Below, piece after piece: positions 9,846 through 20,992 of a DNA stretch of 64,000 nucleotides. Each line of letters begins with the position of its first letter. The stretch's first letter is position 1. The stretch comes from Peltaster fructicola. Lineage: Eukaryota; Ascomycota; Dothideomycetes. Below the pieces are notes generated by a model. That model made no database searches. It saw only the letters and a list, made by a program, of their open reading frames with translations, and was not told the DNA's origin. The stretch covers positions 1,861,501-1,925,500 of the forward strand of contig CP051140.1 in the NCBI GenBank assembly GCA_001592805.2, read 5' to 3'. The position numbers and the translations under genes were made by a program.

Positions 9846-12065
9846 TCATAGCTTCCTCCTCTTTGCTCTGCCCTCATCTTCCTCCTCTGCAGGAGCGACA
9901 GCGCCCAGATCTCTTTCAGCACCACGCCACTCGGCAATCCTGGCTTCAACGTCCTCAAACATCTCTCGTGTATCAGAGACCATGCCGTCCTCGCCCGGGT
10001 TGAACATGACAGCATTAGCGAACATCCGCATGATCTCTCGCTCGAGCTGTGCACCGTTGACGATGGCCTTGGGTGGTATAAGGTCGATCGACCTGTCAAG
10101 CTCAACGACACTGTCTTGTGCCTTGGTACCGCCCGGAGTGGAGGGTGCTTCAGCTGTCGTTGCAGCAGTGATAGCACGAGAGCCATTGGTGATGGCAGCA
10201 CGGATGCTTTTGAGGTCTTGAGGCATCTTGACGAACGTACTGTAACCATCTGCATCCTTGTCACGCACTGGCTGAGCAAATCGAGAGCCATGCTTGTGGC
10301 TGATGATCTCCTGCATGATTACTGTCGACATTCGAGCGAAGTTTCGAGTGGCTGGCACAGTGGTTGGTCGTGGTGGAGGCTCGTCATCAGTGTCATCTAC
10401 AGAGTGCTTTTGACGCTTGGCAGGAGGTTGAGTCAGAGTGCCTCGACGCTTGCGAGTTGTCATGCTAGGCACAACCTGCTCTGGCTCTTCACTATCGGCA
10501 ACGAACGGAGTTGCTTCGTTCTTGACACGACGCTTCGATGCGTTGTCGTCTGTCGACTTCGCAGTAGACACGACAGACACACTCCTAGTATGTCGCGCAG
10601 AATCGTCGTGGTCCGAAACAGCGATGCTGCTTTCCCGCTTCGACTTGCGGGTACGAGTAGATTGCGCACGTCGCGTGGGCGAAGAAGCTCGAGCAAGGAC
10701 TGGACTAAGTGGTTCGACAATAGGACGTGTCGGCGAGCCAGGTGCCTCTCCAGGCAGTGGTCGCTTCTCGCTCTTCCAGACAGGCTGACGAAGTGGTCGA
10801 GGTGGCGTAGTAAGCGCACGCAGGACATCCGACATGATGACTCGCTGGGTTGGCTGAGGTCGGGGACCTGTTGCTGGCGCGTTAGGCATGTATTGGGGTT
10901 GATACTGCACAGGATACTGCTGCATCTGTGGTGCCACTTGCTGATATGGCGAATTTTGATATTGCACATAACCCGGACGCACTGGCACCTGTTGTGGTTG
11001 ATGTGGATAAGACGGCCGTCGGTCTGGGTACTGTTGCGGCGGATAATAGCCTTGTGGTGTAGGTAGATGTGGTGGCTGTGCAAGCTGGTATGGCCTACCG
11101 TATGCTTGATTGTTCTGCTGTTGCTGCTGCTGCGGAGCGGGCACACGAGCTTGAGCATGATACGCCTGTGGTGACTGCATGGTGGGTGTAGACACACCAG
11201 GCGAGCCAAGAGACGGTGAGGCTGCCAATGCTGCCGGAGGAGGAAGGATAGGTCTCGGCGATGCAGATGCACGATTTATTGGGTTGTGCAGCTGAGGACT
11301 GCCCACGTGATGTCCATGAGCAGGATATGCAGACTGCGAAGGCTGATAGGCATGCCCGCTATTCATCTTGGGAGGAACGGTGTAGTGAGGCGAATGTGGC
11401 GTCATTTCTGACAGAGGAGGAAGTACAGTACCTGACGGCGTCCTGCGGTGTAGTGTCTGGTCGTTCGGTCCATGATTGATGACGGCGTCGATCCTTGTTT
11501 GTGACGGCCGCTTAGTCGTTGACTTTGGAGGTTGATTCTCAGTCTGAATCAAGGATGCCACAGACATCTTCGGGCTCGTCTGCCTTGAAGCATTGAGTTT
11601 CTCATCCAGCTTTCCAGCCTTGATCTCGTCCAATTCCCGCACAGCACCATCGTACCTCTTCTCTTGCTCGCGTATCTGGTTGACAGTAATCTCTCGATAG
11701 CGAGTGTATAATCGTGTGATCAGCTGTGGGATGAGATGCGAATGCTGAACGGCTTCCTGCACACTCGGCAGCTTGGGACTGGGTGCCTTGCGCTTGCGAG
11801 AGGTAGGTAATACATCGCCATTGAGCTGTCTCTCGAGATCACGTTTCGCCTCGTCCTTGAGCAGGTCCAGGTATAGCTGGCGTAGAGCATCCGGAGTCAG
11901 TCGCGCAGCATCGTAGCTAGGATCATCCTTGACCAGAGGCACAGCCTTGAGCTCGTCCGAGATGCGAGTGAAGGTGTTCGACTCAACGGCACCAATGCGC
12001 AGCGCCTGGAACAAAAGCAGCGATTCTAGAGGCGTGTAGATGGATGTGGAGGGTAAGCTGGTCAT
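9846..12065 (-). CDS. bdc1: Bromodomain protein, NuA4 Bdc1-like
   Basis: Single exon, 739 residues from the ATG at 12065; the frame is open upstream only through a non-ATG codon. The N-terminus (TSLPSTSIYTPLESLLLFQAL) and the helical region to about residue 180 match fungal bromodomain proteins related to Schizosaccharomyces Bdc1, a subunit of the NuA4 histone acetyltransferase. The middle (about 180-560) is low complexity, rich in Pro, Gln, Tyr and His, with a short polyglutamine run and basic nuclear-localisation-like clusters. A divergent bromodomain occupies about 570-725, starting near RNFARMSTVIMQEIISHKHG and including VMFNPGEDGMV, where the acetyl-lysine-contacting Asn normally lies. 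A nuclear chromatin role is inferred from the family. The gene shares an 840-base divergent upstream region with the coiled-coil gene at 12906. Confidence 0.8.
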   Translation of the reverse strand: MTSLPSTSIYTPLESLLLFQALRIGAVESNTFTRISDELKAVPLVKDDPSYDAARLTPDALRQLYLDLLKDEAKRDLERQLNGDVLPTSRKRKAPSPKLPSVQEAVQHSHLIPQLITRLYTRYREITVNQIREQEKRYDGAVRELDEIKAGKLDEKLNASRQTSPKMSVASLIQTENQPPKSTTKRPSQTRIDAVINHGPNDQTLHRRTPSGTVLPPLSEMTPHSPHYTVPPKMNSGHAYQPSQSAYPAHGHHVGSPQLHNPINRASASPRPILPPPAALAASPSLGSPGVSTPTMQSPQAYHAQARVPAPQQQQQQNNQAYGRPYQLAQPPHLPTPQGYYPPQQYPDRRPSYPHQPQQVPVRPGYVQYQNSPYQQVAPQMQQYPVQYQPQYMPNAPATGPRPQPTQRVIMSDVLRALTTPPRPLRQPVWKSEKRPLPGEAPGSPTRPIVEPLSPVLARASSPTRRAQSTRTRKSKRESSIAVSDHDDSARHTRSVSVVSTAKSTDDNASKRRVKNEATPFVADSEEPEQVVPSMTTRKRRGTLTQPPAKRQKHSVDDTDDEPPPRPTTVPATRNFARMSTVIMQEIISHKHGSRFAQPVRDKDADGYSTFVKMPQDLKSIRAAITNGSRAITAATTAEAPSTPGGTKAQDSVVELDRSIDLIPPKAIVNGAQLEREIMRMFANAVMFNPGEDGMVSDTREMFEDVEARIAEWRGAERDLGAVAPAEEEDEGRAKRRKL

Positions 12066-12905
12066 GAAGTGCAGGACGGCCTGCACAGCGGCCGGCGGTT
12101 TGAAGGTGGAGGCTGCCAGGACGACTCTGAGAACGCAAAACCATTACGGGTTGCGTTATCGTGTCTCGTAGTAGGAAACAATTCAGTCCGACATGACGAG
12201 TGTGTTCAGCGACACGTTCGAGGGCGATTTCCGACGTCTGCGCGATGATTTGACGCGCAGAAGGTGATGATCCAGGCGTCTGTCTCTTGTTATTGCTGTC
12301 TAATTTTCCGCGACCGTCCAGCCAGCACACATTTCGCGCGCACAGAGGGAGAAGCGGGAGCCAGCAGCCAGCGTGCCAAAAGTCGAGCTGAGAGATGAGC
12401 CTCCTGACGCCAAAAGAGGTGACCAGACGAACGATGACAGCATCGAGAAGGGGGAAGAATAGATAGCGCCCAACGGGGGTCCCTCTGTGCTGCCTTGTGT
12501 CAAGATCCCTGAACGCGAAGGTGGAATCCTTCCTTTGTTGATGATCACGCAGTAGTCAACACGACCTCTCGTCTGACGTGGATGCCTTGCGTGCCCTCAC
12601 AGCTCGCTCTTCTGTCTCAGCGACCCAGCGACAGCGCCCGTTTGAACCTTCACCCTGAACAATCTCACAATTTATCATAGCGAGTGTCGATCTACTGGCG
12701 CGTTGGTAGCTGCCCCTAACATAAGCTCACCAACCCACTACCCAGACCCTCGGTCGACAACCCGAAACACATACCATTGTTGTTGTCGTCTTCGTCTTCT
12801 CCTTGACCGCTCAGCCCGATAGAAAGCTTCTCGAGACTGCTGCGATCTGCCCTTCCTCGCTAACAGTTCTCTTGCAGCGGACAGCACACGAGCTGAATCG
12901 CAACC
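12066..12905. promoter_or_regulatory. Divergent intergenic region, bdc1-like / coiled-coil gene
   Basis: About 840 bases between two outward-facing genes, so it must contain both promoters. It has pyrimidine-rich stretches on the plus strand near 12770-12800. Small open frames inside look random and I see no gene. Confidence 0.5.
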
Positions 12906-13521
12906 ATGGACTCCGGCACTCCAACTCGCCGAACAACTGCGAAGAGACCAGAGTCGTATGTCTGAAAGACCCATGAAGCCTCGCGACTACTCACCACCAG
13001 CTCAACAGGACCATCGCGCAGAACTTCGCCGCAGATCTAGACTCTATGTTCGGCCTGACACCTGAAGTCGACGGTCTAGAGCACAATGTCAACCAGAAGT
13101 ACGGCTGATCCACGACTGCACTCTCACGTCTCAGCGACCTAACAGCTGCCACAGAAAAACTAGCATCACAACCTCTAACATGGAGCTGCAAGAGCTTGAG
13201 GCAAGGCTGAAGGCCATGGAGGACCGTCTGGCCAAGGTTTCACGAAGCTCGTCGCCAGCTAGGCCACCACCACCAATACCGCAGATGCGTGACGAGCAAC
13301 AGGTCCTGGGCGCCTCATCGTCGAACACACAACGAACAAGCCCTCTCGCACAACGACCTACCTATCCTGCAGATCGGCCGCCAACAGCTCCATCACGACG
13401 GCCTCCAATGCCACCTGATGCTCAAAACATGCCTGGCCAATTTCCAGCACATATGCAGCAGTACAACACGAGCAATGAATACGTGATGGTCGAGAGCCAT
13501 TCACAGGATCGATACCGATGA
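12906..13521 (+). CDS. Small coiled-coil protein of unknown function
   Basis: Three exons: 12906-12955, 13009-13098 and 13155-13521, giving 168 residues. The joins are supported by GTATGT and GTACGG donors, a CTAAC branch site just before the second acceptor, and continuity of frame. The N-terminus is short and basic, followed by STIAQNFAADLDSMFGLTPE, then a predicted coiled coil (around MELQELEARLKAMEDRLAKV) and a Pro/Gln-rich disordered tail ending SQDRYR. The layout suggests a small adaptor or complex subunit, but I do not recognise the family and assign no function. It lies tail to tail with the sphingosine-1-phosphate lyase gene, about 150 bases away. Confidence 0.75.
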
Positions 13522-13675
13522 AACAAAACGGACGAAGGATACCCGGTGGGCAAGCAGAATAATGGAAATGGTCTTAGTAGGCAGTGTCTCTCGTACCTTG
13601 CAGACAGTAACGGCCTATGCATGCATTTTCGAGCACGTCTTCAGCACCCTTAATCGTATACAATTGTAATCACCT

Positions 13676-15358
13676 CTATGTCTTGTAAAGAGTATTGAGG
13701 AAACCCTCAGCCAGATCGCGAACCACACTCTTGTCCGGCAGAGCACCAGCAACACCATACAAAGCAGCAGTGTTTCCCTTGCCGATGCCCTTACCCTGCA
13801 CCGACTGGACGACCTCCTCAAGATCTTTGATCATGTCTTCTATAACGGCTACGATAGGAATTGTCACGGCGACGTGAATGCCAGGAGGGTCCTGCAGAGC
13901 ATTGAGATGCCATCCTTTGGTGCTCATGCCATCTGCAACTGCGTAGATGTCAACTGCATCCTCGAACTTTGCCAATGGCTCAGCACGGAAAGCAACCACA
14001 GATACTTGTGGCTTGCCGATCACCCTCAAGCTCTTCGACATCACTTCTGACGTACGCACAGCTTCTTCGAGACGCTTTGCGGCAGTGACGATCTTGTGGC
14101 ACGTGTCGACGTATCCTGCCTCTCCCATGCTCATCAAACTCGTCCAGCAGCCAGCGATCAGTGCACCTGGTCTCGAGCCTGCAAGACCTGGCGAGGCATA
14201 CACACCTCCAGTCCAGTCTGGACAGACGTAGTACTGGTATCGTCGTAGTGCTGCTGATCTATACAATATACAGCTGTTGCCCTTTGGTGCGAAGCCGTAC
14301 TTGTGTGTGTCAACCGAAATCGAAGTAACACCTGGAACGGAGAAGTCGAAGTCTGGGCTGTCGAATCCAGCTTTCGAAAGCATAGCGATCACGAAGGAGC
14401 CCAGACAGCAGTCGACATGCAGTGGGATCTTGTGAGTCAGGGCAAGTCGTGAGAGTGATGGGATGTGGTCGACAATGCCGTGAGGGAAGTTAGGTGCAGA
14501 GCCGACAAGCAGGATAGTGTTGGCATTGATCAGTCGTGCAACGGCGGTTGTGCTAACACGGTATTCTGGCGCTGGACAGGGAACGAGGTGCACCTTGATC
14601 TTGAAGTAGTCGCCAGCCTTTCTGAACGCTGTATGTGCTGTCTCTGGCAAGATCATCTCTGGTTCGCGCACGCCGCGCTCAAAATATGCCTTTTGTCTTG
14701 CTGCGATGACAGCCATCAGAATGCTCTCGGTACCTCCACTGCTTGTTGCTCCAGCTGCTCCTTCTGGTGCATTGAAGAGACCAAGCACCATCGACACAAC
14801 CTCAGCCTCCATTTTGCGCACTCCAGGGAAGACATCCGGATGTATAGGATTGCTGACGCCGAACTTCTTGAATGCTTCTGCTTGGAGATCTGACAGTTCA
14901 ACGCCGCCGTGGTAGACTGCACCGCTCACTCTGCCGTCCTCCCATCGCGTGTGTTCCATACTCGACAGCTTTTCCAGCTCGGTCCGTATCTGCTCAGGTG
15001 TCCAGCCATGAGAGGGTAGAGATGTGTATCTTATGACACCTGGTCCACTAGGGACGAGTTTGCTCTCAAGTCCGAGGATGGATTTCTGTACATCTGCGCG
15101 CACTCTTGCTTCCACAAATGGCAACTTCAGGAAGATGCCATACATGCGCTTGTAGATGTCTGAGAAGAGCTGCTGAAAGCTGCCCACAAAGCCATAGCCA
15201 CGAAGTTGTAGGTACGTCTTGCGGGTATATCGAAGGAGGAAGAGAACGAGGAGAGCATTACGGAGGAGGTTGAAGGTCTGCGCGATGATTTGCTGTCGTT
15301 GCTGTGTAAGGACAGGCTTGCTGCTCAACGCTGCTGGTAAGCTTGATGTACCCGGCAT
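13676..15358 (-). CDS. DPL1: Sphingosine-1-phosphate lyase
   Basis: Single exon, 560 residues, matching the length of yeast Dpl1 (589). The enzyme uses pyridoxal phosphate to split phosphorylated sphingoid bases into a long-chain aldehyde and ethanolamine phosphate, the exit step of sphingolipid degradation at the endoplasmic reticulum. There is one N-terminal hydrophobic segment (around NALLVLFLLRY, about residues 33-43) that would anchor it. The PLP-binding lysine lies in SVDTHKYGFAPKG near residue 354, and the upstream motifs GTESILMAV and HVDCCLGSF are typical of the group II decarboxylase fold. The ATG at 15358 precedes the membrane anchor and fits the family. No introns are seen. Confidence 0.94.
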   Translation of the reverse strand: MPGTSSLPAALSSKPVLTQQRQQIIAQTFNLLRNALLVLFLLRYTRKTYLQLRGYGFVGSFQQLFSDIYKRMYGIFLKLPFVEARVRADVQKSILGLESKLVPSGPGVIRYTSLPSHGWTPEQIRTELEKLSSMEHTRWEDGRVSGAVYHGGVELSDLQAEAFKKFGVSNPIHPDVFPGVRKMEAEVVSMVLGLFNAPEGAAGATSSGGTESILMAVIAARQKAYFERGVREPEMILPETAHTAFRKAGDYFKIKVHLVPCPAPEYRVSTTAVARLINANTILLVGSAPNFPHGIVDHIPSLSRLALTHKIPLHVDCCLGSFVIAMLSKAGFDSPDFDFSVPGVTSISVDTHKYGFAPKGNSCILYRSAALRRYQYYVCPDWTGGVYASPGLAGSRPGALIAGCWTSLMSMGEAGYVDTCHKIVTAAKRLEEAVRTSEVMSKSLRVIGKPQVSVVAFRAEPLAKFEDAVDIYAVADGMSTKGWHLNALQDPPGIHVAVTIPIVAVIEDMIKDLEEVVQSVQGKGIGKGNTAALYGVAGALPDKSVVRDLAEGFLNTLYKT

Positions 15359-15719
15359 GGTGTGCTATGTTGTAGAAGGAGTGTTCATGGCGGTAAGCAG
15401 GTTGTAGGCTACAACCAACAGCCAACATGCTCGGCATGACATAGCAAGCTCCGAGCGTTTTACCTCGCATGTGGCAGTACATTGGGCGGGGCCGGAAACG
15501 TGGTACCACGACGAATGAGAAGGGCCAGGTATTAGAGTAGCAGAGCAAACAATCGTGAAACGCGATGGACATCAATGCTATTCAACAGTTTATGCTGTAT
15601 TATCATTGCGAACTGCTTCCCACCAACTCCATCGCTGGAATATTCCTCCTTTTTCTGATGTGATCTACCTCATAAACATGAACACGTCAAAAAGTACAGC
15701 CGTAAAGTAGAGAGACCTC
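15359..15719. promoter_or_regulatory. Spacer upstream of DPL1 and downstream of SSN6
   Basis: About 360 bases containing the DPL1 promoter and the 3' region of SSN6. No gene or repeat recognised. Confidence 0.4.
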
Positions 15720-18372
15720 CTAAGCCTTCTGCTCGACAGCAGGAGCTGCAGCAGGAGCAGTGCCATTGACGGTCTTTGGACTGTTCCTGGCAGACTCTTG
15801 TTTGGTAGCAGACTTCTTCTCGTCATCACCGCTGTCATCGTAGTTCTCGTCCATGTCCATCTTGCGGGCAGCTGGTTCATAAGCAGCTGGTGGTTGAGGT
15901 GTATGGGCAGGAGGCTGAGCACGAGCTTCTTCCTGTGGTGGAGCGGAGTTTCGTGGTGGCGAAGGCTGAGTGATTGATGGAAGTGCCGGTGGTGGGTGGT
16001 GGGCAGCCTCAGAAGGATGGTAGGTTGATGATGGACGAGCTTCGTCAAGTCGTCGTACCTCTGAAGGACTGTGGATAGGAGGTGTTGCTACCTTTTGTGG
16101 CGGCGAAGGACGATGCATCTTGATTTCGTCGAGACGCGAGCGTGATTCCTCGGTCTGTGGCTTCTTCACAGCGTTGTGATCATCTTCCCATTCGCGCATG
16201 CGCTTTGGTGCCGCACTACCAGATCGCTCTTGTGGCTGCTCTGTGTGGTGTGCAGCTGGGGCGGATGTCGGTGCTGGCTGGTCGTAAGCCATGCGTGGGT
16301 ACTGACTGCCAGGTGAAGGAGCAGGCTGGTGATTGATGGGACGAATGTCAGGTCGAGGACTTGGCTGTCGTGGGTACGCCGGCAGGACTGGTGCTGCAGG
16401 AGCTGTTTGGGTTGCAGACGGTGGAGGCAGGGCAGCTGGTGCACCATATGGTGGGATACCTGGCGCATGTGCAAGATGTGCTGGCGGCTGATGGTGTAGA
16501 GGTGCAGCGGCATACGATGCCGGTGTAGATTGTTGACCCTTTGGCGAAGGCGACAGACCGCGGTGTGCTGGTGGAGGTGGTCGCTGTGGCTCACGGTACC
16601 TCAGATCTTGTCGTGGAGAGGGCTGTCTGGCTGGCAAAGGAGCAGCATGTGGTTGTTGCTGCTGCTGCTGTGGTGGGTGGCGATCCCTCTGGTCAAATGG
16701 ATTCATCGGTTGAGGTTGCATTTGAGGGTTTTGAGGTTCTGCGATACCGTTGCTTGCCCAGCCGTTGCCAGCCGTGAGTGGTGGTGGCATTGGTCCTGGT
16801 GGAGGAGCATTTGCAGGTTGAGATCCCCATTGCGGACCTGGAGGTCCTGACATGGCATCCGGCTGGTATGCTCGTGGATGGACGTCATGTGGTACTGCTT
16901 GTGTTGGCAGACCATTGGTTGGCTGCCCCTTGAGCAGGGCCAGACGGGCCTTGATGTGTTGGTTGGTTGGGTCGAGGTCAGCAGCGCGAGAGTATGCGTC
17001 TAGAGCATCGCTGGTCTGGTTGTTGCATGATTCGTACTGGTGTGCGGTCAGCTTGCAATCGGTATAGCATTCAAGAATAACGTACCAGAGTGCCAAGATC
17101 GTACCAGACCTCAGAGATGTTTGGATTCAGACGGATAGCACGAGAATATGCATCGAGAGCATCTCTGTATTGGTTGATCTGGTAGTAGAGCACACCAATA
17201 GAGCACCAAAAGGTTGGGTTTCGACCATCGCGGTACACAGCTTGTTGGTAGGCTTCGTATGCCTTGGGGTACTTTGCCTGGGACATGTAGCAACGTCCAA
17301 GAAGATACCAACTTTGCGCGTCGTGTCCGTCTGCAGCAACAGATTTCTCGAGGTATTCAATTGCCTGCTCTTGCTCGGAGCTCTGTTGGTGGTGAAGCCA
17401 ACCGAGCTGTTGTAGAACCTTGGCATGGTTTGGATCCTTCTCGAGTACGCGTGTGTATGCTATCTTGGCGTTCTCATACTGTGCTTGTGTCAGTGGGCAC
17501 TTGGAAGCTCCGTATCAAGGACATACATCTTTCTGCTGCTCGTGAACGTGTCCAATCTGGAACCAGATATCTTCTTCGCTGAGAGGTTGCGGTGCGTCAG
17601 TCACAATATAGCGGAAGCACTGTAGAGTGGTTAGCAAGGTTTCTTGCTATGCGAGTAATAGGCTCTCTCTCACCTCCAAACTCTGCGTAAACTTCTGCTG
17701 CTGCTTGTAGATTATGCCCAGACGGAAGTAAATCTCATTTGCCTTCTCGAAGCGAGGATCCATGCGCATGACTTGAGAGAAGGCTTCCTCGGCATGCTCT
17801 AGCGAGCCATAGCGATCATACAAGATACCAATGCCGTACCACAGCTTTGGCTCGCGTGGGTCATGAAGATGATAGAGGGCCTGTTGGTAGGCAGAGTAAG
17901 CTTGTTGCAGGTCGTCCATCATAAGGTAACAGTGGCCCAAGCTACTCCAGACCTCACCATCATTCGGCTCGACCTGAATAATCTGCTTCAAGTACTCGAC
18001 AGCAGCAGTGAACTGATCTTTCGAGCGCAGAATGCACGAGATGGCTAGCATCGCCTGCACAGAGCGACGATTGAAGGTCATGGCGCGCTCGTAAGCGACC
18101 ATTGCGCCATCTAGCTCTCCCATCATCTCTGACAAATGTCCCAACTGCAGCCATGTTGACTCGTTGACCTGTGCGAGGTGTTCCGCCGCGGTCTTTGGAC
18201 GAGGAGGAGGAGGAGCTTGCTGCGGCGCTTGTGGTGGCTGTTGTTGTGGTTGTTGTTGTTGTTGTTGCGGTGGTGGTGGTATATGCACTCCGTTTGGTTG
18301 CGCAACAGCTGCGGATGGGTAATGCTGCTGGTGTGGTGGTAGAGGACCAGATGGTGATTGATGGGTAGCCAT
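15720..18372 (-). CDS. SSN6: General transcriptional corepressor Ssn6/Cyc8 (TPR protein)
   Basis: Four exons on the minus strand: 17674-18372, 17527-17619, 17086-17478 and 15720-17036, giving about 833 residues. The joins use GTGAGA, GTATGT and GTACGT donors and keep TPR units in register. The N-terminus is Pro/Gln-rich with a CAA/CAG tract. Tandem tetratricopeptide repeats then run from about residue 65 to 425; good examples are WLQLGHLSEMMGELDGAMVA and SLGHCYLMMDDLQQAYSAYQ. The long C-terminal tail is disordered and rich in Pro, Gln and Ala. Ssn6 partners with Tup1 and is recruited by DNA-binding repressors to many promoters. Length, repeat number and both low-complexity tails agree with fungal Ssn6. 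The gene has an unusually long gene-free upstream region (18373-20992). Confidence 0.95.
18240..18282. repeat. Trinucleotide-type tract encoding the Ssn6 polyglutamine
   Basis: The plus strand shows runs of GTT followed by GGT; the minus strand encodes Gln and Pro in the N-terminal tail of Ssn6. Such tracts commonly vary in length between strains. Confidence 0.7.
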
Positions 18373-20992
18373 AATGTGTTATATGACTGGGCAAGAATGT
18401 CAGAAACCACCTCAGATCGCAGGTCATTCAATGCCTGTCGTACCTGTGCGCGAACGGAAGTGAGGGTATAAGGCCGCGTGAGGTCGACAATGCACTCGTC
18501 GTCGGTCTTGCGGTGACACAGCTTTTCACGCCTGGCTGTCAGAATACATAAGGCTTAGAAAAGAGACTAGAAGACACTCGCTAGGGTAGAAGTATGGCCT
18601 CTGGGTGTGTATGGGTGCCGTCTTGTGCAAAGAGAAGTAGAGACGAGGGCAGAAGGTGAGGAGGAAGCGTGAGGAAGAAGCGTAAAGCGCCGTAATGCTG
18701 GCTGGCCGGCGAGCGAGCGAATCTCTGGGTTCTGCAGCAGCAGCATCACTCCTCGCTCTATGGCAGCAACGCACGCTACCGTGGGTACGGGTTGATACTC
18801 AGATCAAAGATGCGCTAGCTTTGATCCACATGCGCCATCCCGACAAGCGAGAGAAGTGTGGGTGCATCAGCTAGGCACAGGGCTTGCAGGGAAGATGGGG
18901 GCGTGCTGCGCGTAGTCCCAGCGATCATACGCCAAGACCGCTGCCTTTCTCTGACGGCAGATAAGCCACACCAACTCTCTTTCTTCACACAGTTTAGCGC
19001 TCGCCCTTCCAATGCGCGCGCGTGTGTGTGTGCGTGCTCGAGAGGCTGCTTCTGGTCGTGCTATACCACTGCTGACAGTTCCTCGCACGCAGTCGGTGCT
19101 TTCGAGCTGCTGGAAGTATAGTCACCTCTGGTTCTACACGCGCGTCAACTTGTTGCACCACATAATTCACACATCTCTGAACACGATCGTCGAATCCCTG
19201 CTGAGTTGTCATCGACACACAGGACTACTCACAAGCAAAAGAGACGGACATGTTCGACGGCCTGGTCCTCGGCAAAAGCAGCTATTCATGAGAGTTCATT
19301 CAGAGACGCCCAAAACTTCTTGAGCAAGGCGTGCATGAGGTCCTATAAGTAAGCACCTAGATCCTGGCTTGCCTCAGGAAAAAGCTGGCTGCATGCAGCG
19401 GCGCATACATCGCCTGGCGACAATGAGGTACATCTTTACTTTTCTGGGATGCCGCCTGTCGGAGATTGTATACGTTGTGTTACCTGCAGCACGTCAGAAC
19501 GGACTGGCCCTCCACAGTCGTGGGAACCAGGGATTACACCGTGCGAGCAGTTGGCTTTGAACCATCACCATGGCTCGTGGTCTCACCATATATATTCGGC
19601 ATTGTGAGCGACGTGTGGATCCATCACAGGCCTTGATAACAATCGTTGTGTCAGCTGGCACGGCAAAGGCATGCGCTTTTGCTTCAGGCAATCTATCGAC
19701 GCCAGCCGTTTCACAGTACTGGACCGTTGGAAAAACATATGCCGGCAAAGGGATTCAAGGCACGAGAACCGTGCATGCAGGATATCGACAAGGTCACGAA
19801 ATATATCCAGCAGCAGCACACTGACGACAGCAACTCAAAACCCGCACAAGTCAGCAGCCACAATTTGAGCCCGATCACCACAACATGCAACGCGAGATCT
19901 GCAAATATGACAGCATCCTTAGGAGAGGTACACAAGCGTGTGTACATTGTACATGACCCTCCCTTGCCGCAGCGCGCGATCCTCCAATCCACACATCTTC
20001 CACCCGCTGGCAGAAGGCAAAAAAGCCAAATCCTCAACTCGGTTGCTGCGCTATGACACAAATATGCATCCTGCGGGCATAAGATTTGGTTCTTAGGGAA
20101 TGGATCTCGCCCATGCCTCCGCTGTCTCCACTCCACGGCATGCTACCAAACACGGCCAGACATGGAGACCGACTGAGAACCTCTCGGCTTTTCCTGTGGC
20201 TGGCACGAGATTGGATATCGTCGTTTGGTCGTTGAGTGGCTATTCTCAATGACTTATCGCTCATTCTGACAATTGTCTTCATCCACACCAGCGCTAAAAG
20301 TCTTTCGAGTATATGTCCAGCATGCCGAGGCCTTTTCCATCTATCTGTCGGTAGCGATCTTTGTTGTGACCGAATTCGCTTGCATGGCGTTTTGGCAGCT
20401 GTCCACCTTTCCTATATGCGCGACCATGCATTGTTCGGATGAAACGATAGCGCACAGCATGAATGTTGACGCGTGCGGCTTTTCTGCATCGCCGGCTGGC
20501 TGCAGAAATACCCAGGCAGGACAACCACGCTGTGCCACCATCTCGAGCTCTGTGTGGCCACAGCTGAACTGAGGGACGGCCATCATGAAACAGTCAAGTA
20601 CTTGCCACCGAGCCGCTCGCCGCTGAGCTCTTCTTGCGCAGGGTGTCCCTATGTGCTGTGTGGCTGCAACCTCCCGGGACGATCACCCTTCTCGTCAGCA
20701 CGTTGATGGGATGGCGCAATTTGACTTTGCAGCCTCACTCATCATCTCTTCCGGAAACTTGGGCAGGTCCCTAATACAACGATAGGGGATCTATAAGGAG
20801 CGATATGGAGAATTGTCGATCGAGGCAAGGAATAGTCGTATCCTTGAGCTGGACGTACCGATGGGAAAAGCCTCTGGGCGCCATCCACGTCGGCTCTGAC
20901 TCTTAGCTGCAGTAGATCATACATACTCCGCAGACTGTACGACATTGGCAGCACGAGCGTGATAGCTATATTTGTAGACCTATCTATCTAGC
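18373..20992. promoter_or_regulatory. Long gene-free region upstream of SSN6
   Basis: About 2.6 kb between the SSN6 start and the 3' end of SEC31, both on the minus strand. Only short overlapping open frames occur on both strands, none with family resemblance or a believable splice pattern. It probably holds the SSN6 promoter and a long 5' leader. One leader intron is possible: a GTACGA donor near 18443 with an acceptor near 18390. A non-coding transcript cannot be excluded. Confidence 0.45.
19012..19037. repeat. Alternating purine-pyrimidine tract (GC then GT)
   Basis: Twenty-six consecutive bases alternate purine and pyrimidine, first as CG steps and then as TG steps. This is the class of sequence able to adopt left-handed Z-DNA under supercoiling. 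It lies about 640 bases upstream of the SSN6 ATG. Confidence 0.75.

Noticed and set aside
10116-11066. 316-codon plus-strand open frame
   Set aside because: Antisense to the low-complexity middle of the bromodomain gene; Arg/Trp/Cys-rich and unlike any family.
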